In this document: positions 34,965 to 47,980 of the stretch, piece by piece
Position numbering within the stretch: the stretch's first letter is position 1
Layout of the letters: the number at the start of each line of letters is the position of its first letter
NCBI GenBank assembly: GCA_026120185.1
Contig: JANUWF010001101.1
Span: forward strand, 3,534,001-3,598,000
Length of the DNA: 64,000 nucleotides
DNA from: Voacanga thouarsii
Taxonomy: Eukaryota > Streptophyta > Magnoliopsida > Gentianales > Apocynaceae
Direction: 5' to 3'
Program-made: the position numbers and the translations under genes
Notes under the pieces: model-generated
Databases searched by the model: none
The model's input: the letters and a program-made list of their open reading frames with translations, nothing else
What the model was told of the DNA's origin: nothing

Positions 34965-36131
34965 TGATAGGGGCTAAAATTATCATTATTTTCCTAGTTA
35001 TTTAAGGTTATTTTGAGATACATTTGTTATAATAACTAGGCATATTCCTTCCTATTTGATATTTTTCTTGTAAAAATTATTTTTGATGAATTTGTGCATA
35101 TTTGAGTTAAATTCAAGCAAAACTGAAGATTTTCCAGAGTACACCTGGCGCCATGCCTGGTAAGTGAACCAGGCACCAAGTCTATTCTTGACGGCTAGAG
35201 AAAAACAGAGCAAAATTCAGAGGATGAGCAAAGTTCACCTGGTGCTAGGTGGGTCGACTGGACCTAGTGCCAGGTCCGTTCTAGGATGCCAAAATCCTGT
35301 GCATGAATTTAGAAAATTTTCAATGATTTTGGTATTTTTCGAATCCTATTCAGCCAAGACTTCCTAAACTATGAATTTAGCATCAAAGAGGCCTATAAAA
35401 GCAAGAGAAAACACAAAGAATTGAAAGGTGAATCCAAGAGCAAAAATTCCAAACACTTATTGAAGAAGGAATTCACTAAATCAAGGAGGGTTGTTCAAGA
35501 GAGTCTTCAAGGGAGAAGAAAGAGGCTTGTCAATAAGTGATTTCTTTTATTTTTGTTTTCTTTTTCTTAAACAGTGATGTATTCAATGTTTTTATTGTAA
35601 TTTAACATTATTTTAGATTCATGATTTTGTGTTAATTTGGTTATTTTATCAATTCTTTATCATCTTTGGTATTTTATTACTTGTTATCAGTGGTTATTGA
35701 TGTGAGTTTTTCTAATTGATTTGGGAAATGATATTAGGAGTTTATTGCACTGATTTTATATTTGTCAAATCCTAATGGACTTGGGAGATGAAGTTAGAAT
35801 TATTGGACTAAAGTAATCCAAGATTAGTTGATTTCACCTTGAGCAAAAGGTTATTAGTTAATTTCATATATGAGGAATTGAGCTTAATGCATGTTTTGGT
35901 TATGTTGGCTTGATTGGAAAATCTGCTAATTTAATCAAAAGATAGTGATTCCATGGATTGGGAAAAGAAGTAAAATTTATTTAAGTAGATTTATAACTTG
36001 AGAAATAATTAAATTTTATTTTATATTCATTCATGATGTCAGGATGATAATTAATTGAGAAAATTGCTAGTTAGTTTATTATCATGTTTTTTAGGATAAT
36101 TGTCCAAATTGTATATTCCTACATCATTGAG

Positions 36132-36165
<34 letters not shown>

Positions 36166-36394
36166 TTATTTATTTATTTATTTTTTCACTTTATTTTGGT
36201 CGGTTAAACAATGAATGAAAAGTGATTAGTGTGTACTTATTCCTTTGAGGATCGATACTTGTTAATTCCCTATGCTAAGCTTACGATGAGTATACTTACT
36301 CGTATGTGTATTTTGGGATTAATGTTTTAATTAAAACTTAACTAAGGATGGATTTAAATTTGATGATTTTTATACACTTAAAATTCACGCATCA
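34965..36394 (+). mobile_element. Solo Tat/Athila-type LTR (1430 bp)
   Basis: TGATAGGGGCTAAAATTATC to AAAATTCACGCATCA, flanked by TSD CTTTT (34960-34964, 36395-36399). It is closest in sequence to 6122-7532. TATA-like TATAAAAG at about 35394; GGCGCC-type boxes at about 35139-35275. A GT microsatellite lies at 36133-36163. Confidence 0.9.
36133..36163. repeat. (GT)n microsatellite followed by (ATTT)n
   Basis: About 15 GT units, then ATTT repeats up to about 36185, in the A/T-rich end of the solo LTR. Confidence 0.9.
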
Positions 36395-36670
36395 CTTTTC
36401 TTATATGAACTTATTCTATTCTCTAGCATATTAGTTTATTAGGTTAGTGTTTTAGTTATTTTCTTCATTTTGTTAGCTAAATAATAAAGATCTGGATAAA
36501 GTAAGATAGTAGCCTAAGTTCCTATGGATTTGATACTTGCTATTCCTTATACTAAATGATGGATATATTTGCTCATATGTGTAGTTTTAGTGGTTCGTAT
36601 TTTAATTAAAACTTGATTGTTTGTGGCCCTTTGTTAATTTTCCAATATTAAAAAATACGCATTAAGTTTT

Positions 36671-36688
36671 TGGCACTGTTACTAGAGA
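36671..36688 (+). promoter_or_regulatory. Degenerate tRNA-Asp primer binding site
   Basis: TGGCACTGTTACTAGAGA, 6 bp past the LTR end as at 11560. It retains the frame of TGGCGCCGTTGCCGGGGA with several changes. It identifies 33718-36664 as a 5' LTR. Confidence 0.7.
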
Positions 36689-36879
36689 TAAGTATTAGTG
36701 AAAACTCTCAATCTTGTTGATTTAGCCATTGTTGTATCTATAAATTCTATTAACTTTTCTTTATTTTTGTATGCTTCTTCTTGATTTTTGTAATTTTGAA
36801 TTTCTTGAATGTTTCTTATTACTAACTTTTCTTTTGTTTTATGAGTTTTGAAAAAGAAAACAAAAAAAGAACTTATCAT

Positions 36880-38459
36880 TGTTGCATAAGTTTTGGGTGT
36901 ATAAAATCATCAATTTTAAATCCATCATTTAGTCAAATTTTAATTAAAATATAAATCTCAAAATACACATGTGAGCAAGTATACTCATCGCAAGCGTAGT
37001 ACAGGAAATTCACAAGTATCGATCCTCAAAGGAACAAGTACACATTAATAACTTTTCATTCATTGTTTAGCTAACCAAATAAAGTAATAAGATAATAAAA
37101 GGAAAAATATATAAATATATAAAACTCAAGGATGTATGAATATGCAATTTAAACAATTATCATAGAAAATATGACAATGAATCAATTAGAAATTATCTCA
37201 ACTAATTATCATCTTGACATCATGAAGGAACGTAAAGATAAACTCCACTTCATTTGTCAATCCATGGAATCCTATATTTTGATTCATATTAACAGATTTG
37301 TCAATCAAGCTAACATAACCAAAATATGCATTAAGCTCATCATGATATATTTTGAGTCAATTACCAGATTTGTGAATCAAGTTATCCTAACCAAAATATA
37401 CATGAATCTCAATTCCATAAAATCATGAGATTAACTAATGACCTTATGTCAAGGCGAAATCAATTTAATCTTTGATCACTTAGTTCTAAAATCCTATCTT
37501 CATCGTTCAAATCCATTAAGATTTAACAAATAAAAAATCAATGTAATGAAACTTCTAACATCGTTTTGTCGAAGTCAATTAGAAGAACTCGTATCAATAA
37601 CCAATGAAATTAAGTCTTGATTAAATAATATTGATGACAAAGAATTGATTAAATATCTAAATTAACACAAAATCATAAATCCTAAAATAATATTAAATTA
37701 CAATAAAAGCATTGAATACATCATTGTTAAAGGAAAACAAGATAAAGAGAAAAGAAAGCACTCATAGACAAGCCTTTTTCTTCTTCTTTGAAGACTCCCT
37801 TTAACAATCCTTTTTATTTGGGTGAACTCCTCATTCAATGAGAGATTGAGAATTTAGGCTTATGAATCCACCTATCTCTATATATTTCTTGTATTGTGTT
37901 CAATCCTTATGTTTTCTTATGCTTTTATAGGCTCATTAGATGCTAAATTTGTGGCTGAGGAAGTCTTGGCCGAGTAGGATTGGGAAAATACCAAAATCCT
38001 TGTGGAATTCCCAAACTTGTGTCCAGAATATTCGCCTCCAGAGCCTACCTGGCGCCGAGTACCTTCGTCCTACCTGGTGCTAGGTGCGCTATGTTCTTCC
38101 CCCTATTTTTGCTCTGTTTTTAGCTTGTTCTCCTTGACAGACAGTATTAACCCGGTGTCTAGAACACTTCACAGACCTGGCACTAGTCTGTTCTGGAATT
38201 TCCCCTGAAGCTTGCTCGAATTCTTTTGCTGGAGTAGAATGTACCCAGTACTTGGTCCACTAGCTGGACCTGGCACCACATCTATTCTGGTTGTGTGCAT
38301 TTTCTGTTCGATTTTAACTCAATTTTACACATATTTGCCAAAAACACCTTTTACAAACAAAATATCATATAGAAAGGAATATGTCTAGTCATTATAACAA
38401 ATGTATCTTAAAACAACCTCAAATAACTAGGAAAAGAATGGTAATTTTAGCCCCTAGCA
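36880..38459 (-). mobile_element. Solo Tat/Athila-type LTR, opposite strand (1580 bp)
   Basis: On minus it starts TGCTAGGGGCTAAAATTACC (TGCT instead of TGAT) and ends in TTATGCAACA. TSD ATCAT at 36875-36879 and 38460-38464. It sits in the leader of the element whose 5' LTR is 33718-36664. GGCGCC-type boxes lie at about 38040-38275 and a reversed TATA-like TTTTATAGG at about 37923. Confidence 0.85.
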
Positions 38460-38464
38460 ATCAT

Positions 38465-38714
38465 CTTTGGTAGGATATTCATGGGGAAATATGAGGCCAT
38501 GGGAACAAATTCAAAGGAGTTACAATGGCGATAAATTGGTAAGTTTACAAGTTCACACTGATGCTTTTTGTCATACGTCACTTGAATTATCAATAAATTC
38601 TTTTGTTGCCAACATAAATTCATCCATTAAGTGCCACGAAAAAGTTTCTCAATGATTCAGCCATAAATGAACACACCTAGCAAAGTTGGTTGAGGAGATT
38701 TAATGCGAGGCATT
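38465..38714. other. Unassigned 250-bp segment
   Basis: Flanked by a Tat solo LTR and an Angela-like LTR fragment. Pieces of open frame exist but carry no motif I can name. Perhaps the continuation of the Tat leader. Confidence 0.4.
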
Positions 38715-39835
38715 TGTTAGGTATCTCACGCATATCATATATGGCACAGTGAAAAAATAAAATGAGATACCATCCCAAGATCCGCATATGTGTGGTAAAC
38801 AAGACATAAAGAGAGCAAATGTAACAATTTTTTACCTTCGTCTAAAGAACAAAGGTTTTTCTTCTTCAAGTTAAGGTGTGATCCAGCAATCCTCTTGATC
38901 AAACACCACAAAAGTTGAACGTCCAACCACTATAATTACAGTGTGTGATTATCTCTAACAGAAATCCACACGGAGGAACACTCAAGAACCAAGATTTCTG
39001 TACTAGCAGAAACAACAATGGCAGCTAGGGTTATGATCAATATCAACGATAGAGAGAAGAAAGAATGTCGTGAGTTGCCCTAGGGTTTGGAGTTGTTTTT
39101 CGTGTCTTACATCCTCAGAAATTTTGTGCATATATCCTCTATATATTACATGAAATTTGCTAGAAAAATACTCTAACTGAGAATTCTAAAACAGTTAGAA
39201 TTCTTTAATTGTAATTGGATATATCAAGTTTTCACAATTATAATTTGGCTCATAAATTATAACTACTTATAATTTGGCCACAAAAACTTCTCTTTCTCGC
39301 AATTAACCCCACTATGTTGTCAAATAACATCTTGAGATATAATCCTCTATTGTGTGTGACCTATTAGGTTTCCTAGTCAATTGGTAGCAAATATGAATTA
39401 ATCCAAACGTCATTGAGATTAATAATCCATAATTAATTAAAATTAATTCTATTAATTCTAATCAGGATTAGTTTATTAATTTATCAATTAATAAACTCAT
39501 ATTTCCAGATCATGAGCAGTATCTAGCAACACATCATGACCACCCAAGAGTCTTAGAAGTCAAGTGGCTTGACATGAACCATTCAATAACAAACTACAGT
39601 GCAATTAACTCTTTTACCATACAATATCTCATTCGGTTTAGAGTACGGAATTAGTGCCAACTCCTTCCATAATATATATTAATTTTGGCTCGAATATAAT
39701 AATACTTGTACCAGGAACCCACCACTCTAGATGTGTATCAATTAGAATTGTTTCCAATACATAGTTACCTTGGCCAAGGACTTCTCGAGTAGTAATTCCT
39801 ACAAGTGGCCATGAAATATTCCCTGTACAAATTTA
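38715..39835 (-). mobile_element. Angela-like copia LTR fragment
   Basis: Starts TGTTAGGTATCTCACGC on + and aligns with 44942 up to about 46135 (strings such as GAGATACCATCCCAAGATCC and TAGTAATTCCTACAAGTGGC are shared). After GCCATGAAATATTC the two diverge, so about 630 bp of the LTR are missing. The left flank is GCATT. Confidence 0.8.
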
Positions 39836-40006
39836 CCAGGTTATAGTCTTACTAGGGCAATAGTTATATAAATGTTTCGGGGCAATTGGCTAAATTTTAT
39901 TGTCCCTAAAATTTGCTAATTGCTATTCTGGATCAACAACTCTACGATTTTAAAGGGTCTACTCTTTTTAGATTTATCTATTGACCTTTCTATTATACCA
40001 TAAGTA

Positions 40007-43000
40007 TGTAACACCCTACTACCTAGGCCCGCCAGGGCCGGGGATGTCGCCCCGTCCAAAGGATAAGGGGTCTTTATAACTACGTCACACAATCAAAATA
40101 GCAGAATAAAAATAATACTTTAACTTAAAATTTATTACAACCCAAGAATGAATCCAAGAATTCCAAAGTCAAATCCATAATAAAATTATCCACTCTCAAC
40201 TCCCCAAAGCATTACACAAATTAAATAACAGAAAAATCTTCCAAGGCAAGCAATATCTAGCTACTCATCCCTATAGCAGGATTGACCTAAAATCATGGTA
40301 AAAAGGGTGATGAGACAAAAATCTCAGTAAGTTCGAGTGTGCTTTGAGTGTCCAGCGAAAACAGTTCGTGAATGCAAAGTATAAATCTTTATAAGAGAAA
40401 TACTGGCAATCAATAAACATTAGTCAAAATCAAGAGTGGTTTTTGGCTTTTCCAACCACACATAATCAATAAAATTAACCACTCAAAAGAAATGATCATG
40501 GGTTACCACACGTTGGGCCCCATAATCGGTCAGAATGCCGATACTTTGTGCAAATTGACAAAAGGTAGGTAATCGGCCTACCGGGCAAGATACTCCTCAT
40601 TCTCTATACCTAAACAACAATCGGTTGTCCATTCCGGCAACACACAGTCACTTGATTGAAAAAAAAAACTACTAGCTCGGACCAGTACGACCTACTGGAC
40701 TGACATCCTATCCGGAGAGGACTTACCCCTCAGAGGTGGCCACCTACTGAGAGACTCACTCTAATCCTTCAAAAACTAGTTCACCCTTATTGAATACTCA
40801 ACGTAACTTACCCCACTTGGGGAAAAAGGAACAAAACAAAGTTTCACTTGAAAATGACAATTAAGGATTTCCAAAGTCTTTGTCAAAATTAGTTTTAGAA
40901 AGAGTTTTGAGTTTAAGTAAATCTGTTTATTGATTTTCAAATAATTTGTTTGACGGAAATAAGACAGGAGACAATCCTCCATTGTCTTTACAGAAATGAG
41001 TGTCCATGCACTCTACATTTGGCTTGCCATAATAAACATTTTGCATAAAACAGGTTTTATGCAGGAGCTTACTTGATCCTTAGCTTGAGATAAAATAAAG
41101 GTCTTCAACAGCTGACCCAACCCCGCCTAGGGTAAATACAAGCCATAATTAATCTCAAGCTAAAATCCACTTTCACAAATAAAGCTAGCTCAACTCACTA
41201 CTACCATGATCCTAGTGTCCCAAGCTTTAAGGCCAAATAATAAAAAAAGAAGGTTTATAAGCTAAGTCTAATTTGATATTTAAAATAATTATTGTTTCGA
41301 GAAATAGGTACTAATAAGTTGAAGGTTTAAATCTTGCTAAGAATAATTTAGAGTTTATTTGATGAAGAGTCCTAGGTGGTATTAGGTAAAATAATGATTT
41401 ATTAATAATTAATTGTTTGAAAATAATTGATAACTAAAATTAGTTGAAAATAAATTTTAATGGGTCTTGATTGAAAGATACTAAATAAATTTTAATAGGT
41501 TTTGATTAAAAAATAATAATTGAAAGATAATAAACTTTAATGATATTTATGAATATAAGACTTACAAAATTAATATTTTACTTATTATGATTATTTATAT
41601 AAAAGGCTTTATTTGATATTATTATTATATATAATATCTATATATTTTATTTCTTGAAATAAAAGCTATCATTTATTTGACTAAAATATCCTTATTATAT
41701 ATAATAATCCAAGTCTACCTTACTAGCAAAAATTATAATATTAAATATTTTATTGATGAAATAAAATTAGCTTAGGGACAACTAAATCATGATCATATTT
41801 CTATTGCTAACCACAATCATGAACATATACTTTACTTCAATTCATCAACTCATTCAAATCATGAATAAAAACATAGATCTAAATTTACCAAGGCATGATC
41901 CAACCTCTCCTAGCATAAACATAATCATGGCTTAACAATCATACATGGATATAAATCTTATTCACCATAGGTGACATAATCTCTAACATACTTTATCACA
42001 AATACTACTTATGACATTGAGATATTCATTAACCCTAAAACACCATACAACCAACCAAGATAATCAACTCATGCATAAATCCCATCTCCATCATATACAC
42101 ACATTTATTCATGCTTCAATCTCAACTCATCACAACAATTCATGCTCAAATCCTATTCATAATCCATGTAATTCCAATATCATCCTAGAGACATGAATCT
42201 AGAATTAAAAAGGAGGGTTGAAAAGGCTTACTTGATTGATGAGTACCTTGAAGGAGTTTCGAAAGGATCTCAACCCCTAGATGACTAGATCCGTCCAAGA
42301 GAGATGAAGAAAGCATGGCCATTGGTGAAGAATTCATTCGGCCAAGAGGGAGAGGGTATTCGGCCAGAGAGAGAGAGAGAGAGAGAGAAAAGAGAAGAAG
42401 AGCGTCCATTAGCATGCTTATACACGTATATATTCATTAAAGATTGAAGATTAGTGAAGATGAAGTTGATTGAACAAACTTACCTTAAAGGTGTTCTTGA
42501 GCCTTCACAAAAATACTGATTTTTTTATCCAAAAGAGAGAGTTGGATTTTGGAATTTGATGTTAAAAGTGGTATGGATAGACTCATGGCAGTGAGTAGAT
42601 GAATTCTGAAATTTTTTTGAAGAAGATTGAAGTGGTTTAGAGAGGTATTAGGCAAGAGAAGTGAGTAGGTGTTCTTGGTGTTCTATGTGTTCTTGAAGGT
42701 TGAAGAGAATGGAGGGATTTTGGTTTGAAGCTGCCGAAATTATGTGTGTGTGTAGTGGCCGAATTGTTTGGGTAGTTTAGGTAGATGTTTTTTCTGGTTT
42801 GAAAGGAAAAGGAAAGGCTGGTTGTTGAAATTCTAAAAGAATATTTTTGGAAATCAAGTTTGGAAACAAAATATAGCAAGAATATCTTTGATCAATGGAG
42901 AACTTTTTGGAGTAATAATGGCCAACTGATTGCTCAGTGATTTGGCTGGATGAAAACTGGTTGAAGAAGGCTAATGGTGGCCAAAAAGAGGGGGTGCAAT

Positions 43001-44337
43001 GGTGAAGGAAAGGTCTGGTTTTTTAAGGGTTATTTTATGGAAGTTTTCTAAATTAGGATTGTTGAAATTTTGGTATCCAATCAAGGCATGATTGGAGTAA
43101 TTTATTTTAGGGCAGCCATGACTGGTTTACGTGCAGAAGCTTGGGGAAGACAATGGGGTTCAGTTCATGGCTATTCAAGAGAGGTTTGTGTAGAAAAAGA
43201 ATGAAGTTTCTTCCAGGGCTGGAATAGGAAACAAAGTTGGATAGAAAATTCTGTATAGATTTCGCAAGTGCTGGAATTTTTCTAGGCAGCTTTTGCTGCC
43301 ATTTTCCAGTTAGATTGCAGAGAGTTTGAATGGGCATTCAGAGGTCCTTCAAGGATGGTTTCCAGCCTTCTTCGTGGAGGAAAAACGTGGCTAAGGAGTT
43401 GGGAGAAAACTGGAAGAAAATAGCTTAGTTTAAGCTCATACATGCTGCGATTTTGCCCAGAAAATTTTCTGATTTTGCACAGCATTTGTGCAGTCCGAAA
43501 TTGGCCAGAAAATTTCAAATTTCAAGCTGGTCAAGAGGGCCATTTCCTGGCATTATTTGGGAGGGAATGATTGCTGAAAATTTCGACACCTTGAAGGCAC
43601 AAGAAGCTAGAAAAATTTCAGATCACTACATGAAGGAAAATGAATATAGCTAGATTGAAGTTTTGAAGGTTCACTAGGGGAATTAATTCTCTTGGAACCT
43701 TCCCCATCTCTTTCACATTTTCGATCCATAAGATGTCTTTTACTTAGACATTCTTAACCTTCAAAGCCACAGTACTTTACTGAAATTTCTGGAATGAAAT
43801 TGGCTTGAATAAATTGAATAACTTAAGAAATTGAGAAATAAGAAAAACTAAGGATCAAGAAGGGTATGAATTCCTTTAGGAATTTTTGTAGGGTACAAGA
43901 GTAGGATTAGGGTACTCCTATCATGTCTCTCCTAGGACATTACCTTTACCCTTCTCTAGAGCACTCAAGGACAAAAATCTACCTTTCTCCTACAAAAATA
44001 AAATTTAATCATGCTAAAGCTCCAATGATGGAATTTGAACCCAAGACCTTAATAATTAATTCGAAGCTCTAATCACCAAACCACAACAACTCTTGTTCTT
44101 ATTTTCTCTCTAAAATATTTTTCCTATTTAATCCTCAAGCTATCTCCTTATTTTCACCTCAAGCAAAAATTACTATTTTGCCCTTCTTACTCAATGAACA
44201 TAATTAAGCCCTCGAGACTATAACACACAAATCCAAAGCATAGAAAATCATATAAAAATATATTTAAACATGCAATAAAATATGATATGCATCCCAACCC
44301 CCCTTACTCTAAGGTTGGTTTCGACTGGGGTTTCACA
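40007..44337 (+). mobile_element. Long solo LTR, chromovirus type (4331 bp)
   Basis: TGTAACACCCTACTACC to GGGGTTTCACA, TSD AAGTA (40002-40006, 44338-44342). Full-length homologue of 25353-29741 in the opposite orientation. GA run at 42366-42388 after CGGCC. No coding capacity shared with the other copies. It split a pararetroviral segment: the minus frame of 44388-44618 can be followed past the insertion into sequence left of 40007. Confidence 0.88.
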
Positions 44338-44387
44338 AAGTAACTATATTCAACTTCTCCTTTTCTATTATCCTTAAAGTTGCCATT

Positions 44388-44618
44388 CTAAAACTTTTCT
44401 ATATCCTTCCAGCTATGAATTAGTTCTCCATTTATTAGGTTATAAATATTGCATTTATGCAAAATCCAGTATTCTAAAACCTCTACTTCTCCTAGATTAA
44501 TAATCTCATGGATTATTCTAAATTTGGGTTGTTCAAAAGGTATATCTAAACTTTCAACTCTGTAGTTCATGATTTTTCCGAATGGTACTAATGGCTTTTT
44601 CCAAGTGGCCAAAAACAT
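44388..44618 (-). pseudogene. Open fragment in pararetroviral segment, unidentified
   Basis: 76 codons, with motifs WKKPLVPFGKIMNYRVESLD and INLGEVEVLEYWILHKCN. I do not recognise the domain. Position next to viral fragments and A/T-rich codon use like theirs suggest part of the viral polyprotein. It ends at a TAG, and the frame resumes after it. Confidence 0.45.
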
Positions 44619-44696
44619 GGGATTTTGGCTTTCTTACAGGTTTCTTTCTAGTCTCTAAATTTAAACCTTCTAAAGATTTAATAATAAAATTTAATT

Positions 44697-46925
44697 TATT
44701 AGAGATTTTTGATCTCTCAAGACTCTCCAGTTTGATGCAATAAACTTCTTGTTTATTTGTAGATCTGGTATTTTAACTTATACTTCTTTTCCAATCATGA
44801 GTATATAGGCTGGAAACAAACAACATTAGAGCTAACGCGCTTGGGAAAATTAGTTCCTTTCTGTTAGCAACAAAGCCACGTACTCATTGTCTTTGTTAGA
44901 ATAACAAGCATGTTAATAAAGATTATGTTATATGAACTATTTGTTGGGTATCTCTCGCGTATCATATACGGTGCAGCGGAAGAATAAGAACGAGATACCA
45001 TCCCAAGATCCACAAATGTGTGGAAAACAAGACATATATATAGAAAACAAAGAAATAAAGATAACAGCTTTTACCTTTCTTTGTTTGTGTGGAAAACAAA
45101 ACTTTCCTTCTTCAAGTATGATAATTGTGGCGCAATCCAGCAATCCTCTTGAAGAATCACCACGAGAGTTGTATGTCCAACCACTATAATCACAGTGTGT
45201 GATTATTTCTAACAGAAATCCACACGGAGGATCACACTCAAGCACCAAGATTTTCCTGTGCTAGCAGAAAACAATAATGGTGGCTGGGGTTTGTCTTCCT
45301 TTTTCTTCTTGTTCAACTAAAACCAGAGAATCAAGAAGAAGAAGAAGACCCTTGGTGTTCTCTTGGAGAGACTCACACATGCACGAGAGAAAGAGAGAAG
45401 AGAAGATAATGGATGTCTCTTGTGTGCCCTTTGGTTTTATGTTTTTGAGTAGTTTCGTGTGTCCCTTGAAGTCACCCGAAAAGCTCAACAAAAAAACCAC
45501 ATATGAGAATACCAAACAATTCTCCAATTGTAATTGGAACATGTCAAATTCTCAGCCTTACAAATTGGCCCACAAATTATAAGTAATTATAATTTAACCA
45601 CATCAACTTCTCTTTCTCGCAATAAGCCTCGCTATGTTATCAAATAACATCTTGAGTATATATTCCTCTTTTGTGTGTGACCTATTAGGTTTCCCGGTCA
45701 ATTGGTAGCGAACATGAATTAATCCAAATGTCTTTGAGATTAATAATCCTTAATTAATTAGAATTAATCCTATTAATTCTAATAAGGATTAGTTTATTAA
45801 TTCATCAATTAATAAACCTATATTCCCAGATCATGAGTGGTATCTAGCAACACATCATGACCATTCAAGAGTCCAGGAAGTCAAGTGGCTTGATATGAAC
45901 CCTTTAATAACAAACTACAGTGCAATTAACTCCTTTTACCATACAATATCTCATTCGGTCTAGAGTACGGAATTAGTGCCAACTCCCTCTAGAATATATA
46001 TTAATTCTGATCCGAATATAATTATACTTGTATCAGAAACCTTCTACTCTAGATGTGTATCAATTGGAACTGTTTCCAATACACATACGCATTGGCCAAG
46101 GACTTCTCGAGTAGTAATTCCTACAAGTGGCCATGAGATATTCGCCCATACTATTAGGAGTGGTAAATTCTTTATTGACCCTCTAAACTACTTTCGTTTA
46201 CCTTACAATGTACCCAATATCCATCTCATAGATGGCCCTCGATCGAGCTCTGAAAATTGGAATTAAAGCACAATGCTTAGCAAACAAAGTACTTTGGAGA
46301 TCTCAAGTCTAAGGATACTTGCACGTTTGCTATGTTGAGATTATATCACTCGCACTAAATAGTTATCCATGTGATTATCTCATAGCTAGGTCATCCAATG
46401 AATTTGTTCCATTAACAAGCATCCATGTGTTAACTTTGAGTATCTCAATACTCATAGATATGAGAACCACCACCTGATCAAATTAGGAAGTCTTAACACA
46501 TGCTAGTCTTAACGCATTAATGATGTCCTGTCTCATTAATACTATGACTAGGGACTATTTAAGTACTAATACTATACAGTGTAGTAGGAATTTCATATCA
46601 TGATTTCTATCATGAATTCCTTAACATAGTGTTGTACTAGGGACTTTATCTAATAGTTATATTACTCAAAAGTAATCAAAAGAAACTGTATGATAAATAA
46701 TGCCTTTTATAAAATAAAATGTGTCATATACAACGTACAAGTAATTACCTCTAGGGCACAACACTAACACTATTATCTTAATTCTGCAGTTATTACTTGT
46801 GCTTGTGGTGTAAAGTTGAAAGTATTGGTGGAAGGGCAAAAGAATCTAGAGGAGGGGTAGCAAATAGGTCCAATGGTGTGAGCTCTTATAATATGCCAAG
46901 AAAAGAAGACCGATAAGCCCAAGAA
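44697..46925 (+). repeat. Inverted-repeat arm 1, viral sequence split by an LTR
   Basis: 44697-44941 plus 46770-46925 form one arm of about 400 bp; the other arm is 48775-49190 on the opposite strand. Shared blocks include the region around AAGCATG(C)TTGTTATTC and GAATTAAGATAATAG. The uninterrupted arm fixes the pre-insertion sequence and confirms TSD CTATT of the LTR between the halves. Confidence 0.8.
44942..46769 (-). mobile_element. Angela-like copia solo LTR (1828 bp)
   Basis: On minus it starts TGTTAGTGTTGTGCCCTAGA and ends GATACCCAACA. TSD CTATT (44937-44941, 46770-46774). No PBS or polypurine tract adjoins it. The CCCTAGAGG word near the LTR start and the length fit Angela/BARE-type LTRs. 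Partial relative at 38715-39835. Confidence 0.9.
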
Positions 46926-47160
46926 AACCTCAACTAGTAGTTTGTAGAAAATAACGGATAATACTCATCTAGGATAATTAATAGAGGAAGCATGTTTCTA
47001 TTCTCTAAAAGACAGGATGAATTGATAAAATAGAAAGGAAAAAGAAGTTAGAATATTTAGATCTTGCAGATAGGACTTTCGTCCAAAGAACAAGTCTAGA
47101 TAAACATCAAATATGGTGTAGTTTTGAGGGACCAATTTCAAAATATAAGTTTGAACACTT

Positions 47161-47210
47161 AAGTCCTTTATACTGTTGAAGAGGTCTTCCACAAATATTT
47201 CTGAACATTT
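47161..47210. repeat. 50-bp direct repeat within viral cluster
   Basis: TTGAAGAGGTCTTCCACAAA and its surroundings recur at about 47985-48027 (TTGAAGAGGTCTTCTACAAA). Marks a duplicated junction in the rearranged region. Confidence 0.65.
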
Positions 47211-47429
47211 TCTTGGATTCCTGTTTGCTCAGCAATTTTTTTTGCAAGAACACACTTATAAATTTGAAGCTTCACCTCATGGATTTTGCATGGAAATTTT
47301 TCCCATCTATTTTCCTTTTCTTACAAATCTTCCTCCATGTAATTTTTCATTTTGCTCATCAAATCAGAAAATTCTTCACTCATTTTTTATTTTCCTTTCA
47401 AACTGACTTTCAACATCTATAGTTGCTTT

Positions 47430-47500
47430 GAGTTATTCTCTGACTAAATATATCATTATTGGGCTAAGCCCAATCTATATTATCAGACAATGGGCCTTAT
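47430..47500. repeat. 70-bp direct repeat with 51116-51183
   Basis: Both copies carry ATATATCATTATTGGGCTAA, then GCCCAATCTA, and end CAGACAATGGGCCTT, with two or three differences. After the repeat the two copies continue into different viral sequence, so it is a breakpoint signature. Confidence 0.75.
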
Positions 47501-47519
47501 AACCAATCCACTTAGCTGG

Positions 47520-47980
47520 TCAGCCCAAAAATTCTGATTTGCATAGATATGTGCTAGCAACTTGCTTATTAGGAATGATGATCAAATTCCTATGTTCGTA
47601 GATAGGATGTGGCTTTAGTCTAGGAAATATGGTAACTAGGACTTCTTTTCTACAATCATCTAGATAATTAGGACTATACAATGGTGGTATAGCATGCAGA
47701 ATTATCCACAAAAAACCATCTTTGAAGAGATCAGTATCCTTCATATGATCATAGATGCATAAGAGTTGTCTACTAAAAATCATCGTCCTGTTCTTGTGGT
47801 ATTTCCTTTTTGGAATATATAATTTGAATAACATTCCATGCTCCATCAATTTTGAAACAGACAGTTCTAATCCTAAGACATTTTTATCCTGCTATTTCTG
47901 CATATCGATCACTGCTCTGACCATTGTAAAAGCTTTCTTAGGATCACTGCAAGTGTAACTAATCACATTAAAACTCAGTC
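47520..47980 (-). pseudogene. Movement-protein-like fragment of pararetrovirus
   Basis: An open stretch of 109 codons (47520-47849) with DGFLWIILHAIPPLYSPNY and TIFPRLKPHPIYEHRN near its middle. An upstream part to about 47980 is also present, inverted, at 51184-51355. The assignment to the cell-to-cell movement region of a caulimovirid polyprotein is by overall style and position; moderate certainty. Stops and a frameshift separate the two parts. Confidence 0.5.

Larger units (their letters stand above)
33718..36664 (+). mobile_element. Tat/Athila-type 5' LTR split by a solo LTR
   Basis: Starts TGATAGGGGCTAATTTGG, ends AATACGCATTA just before a degenerate PBS. Without the nested LTR (34965-36394 plus TSD) it is about 1512 bp. 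GGCGC-type boxes lie between about 33883 and 34010. The PBS after it shows it was the 5' LTR of an element; only about 190 bp of leader (36689-36879) follow before another insertion, and no partner LTR was found. The left flank is CTTTG. Confidence 0.8.

Noticed and set aside
36133..36185. Possible CRISPR-like or satellite array
   Set aside because: Simple (GT)n and (ATTT)n microsatellite with no spacers.
33713..38469. CTTTG at 33713-33717 and again at 38465-38469 as a TSD of a deleted element
   Set aside because: The second CTTTG follows the TSD of another LTR and no 3' LTR end precedes it. Five bases in AT-rich DNA are too weak on their own.
45261..45582. Overlapping open frames of 93 and 101 codons
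   Set aside because: They lie within the Angela-like solo LTR and oppose each other; the related fragment at 38715-39835 does not keep them open.
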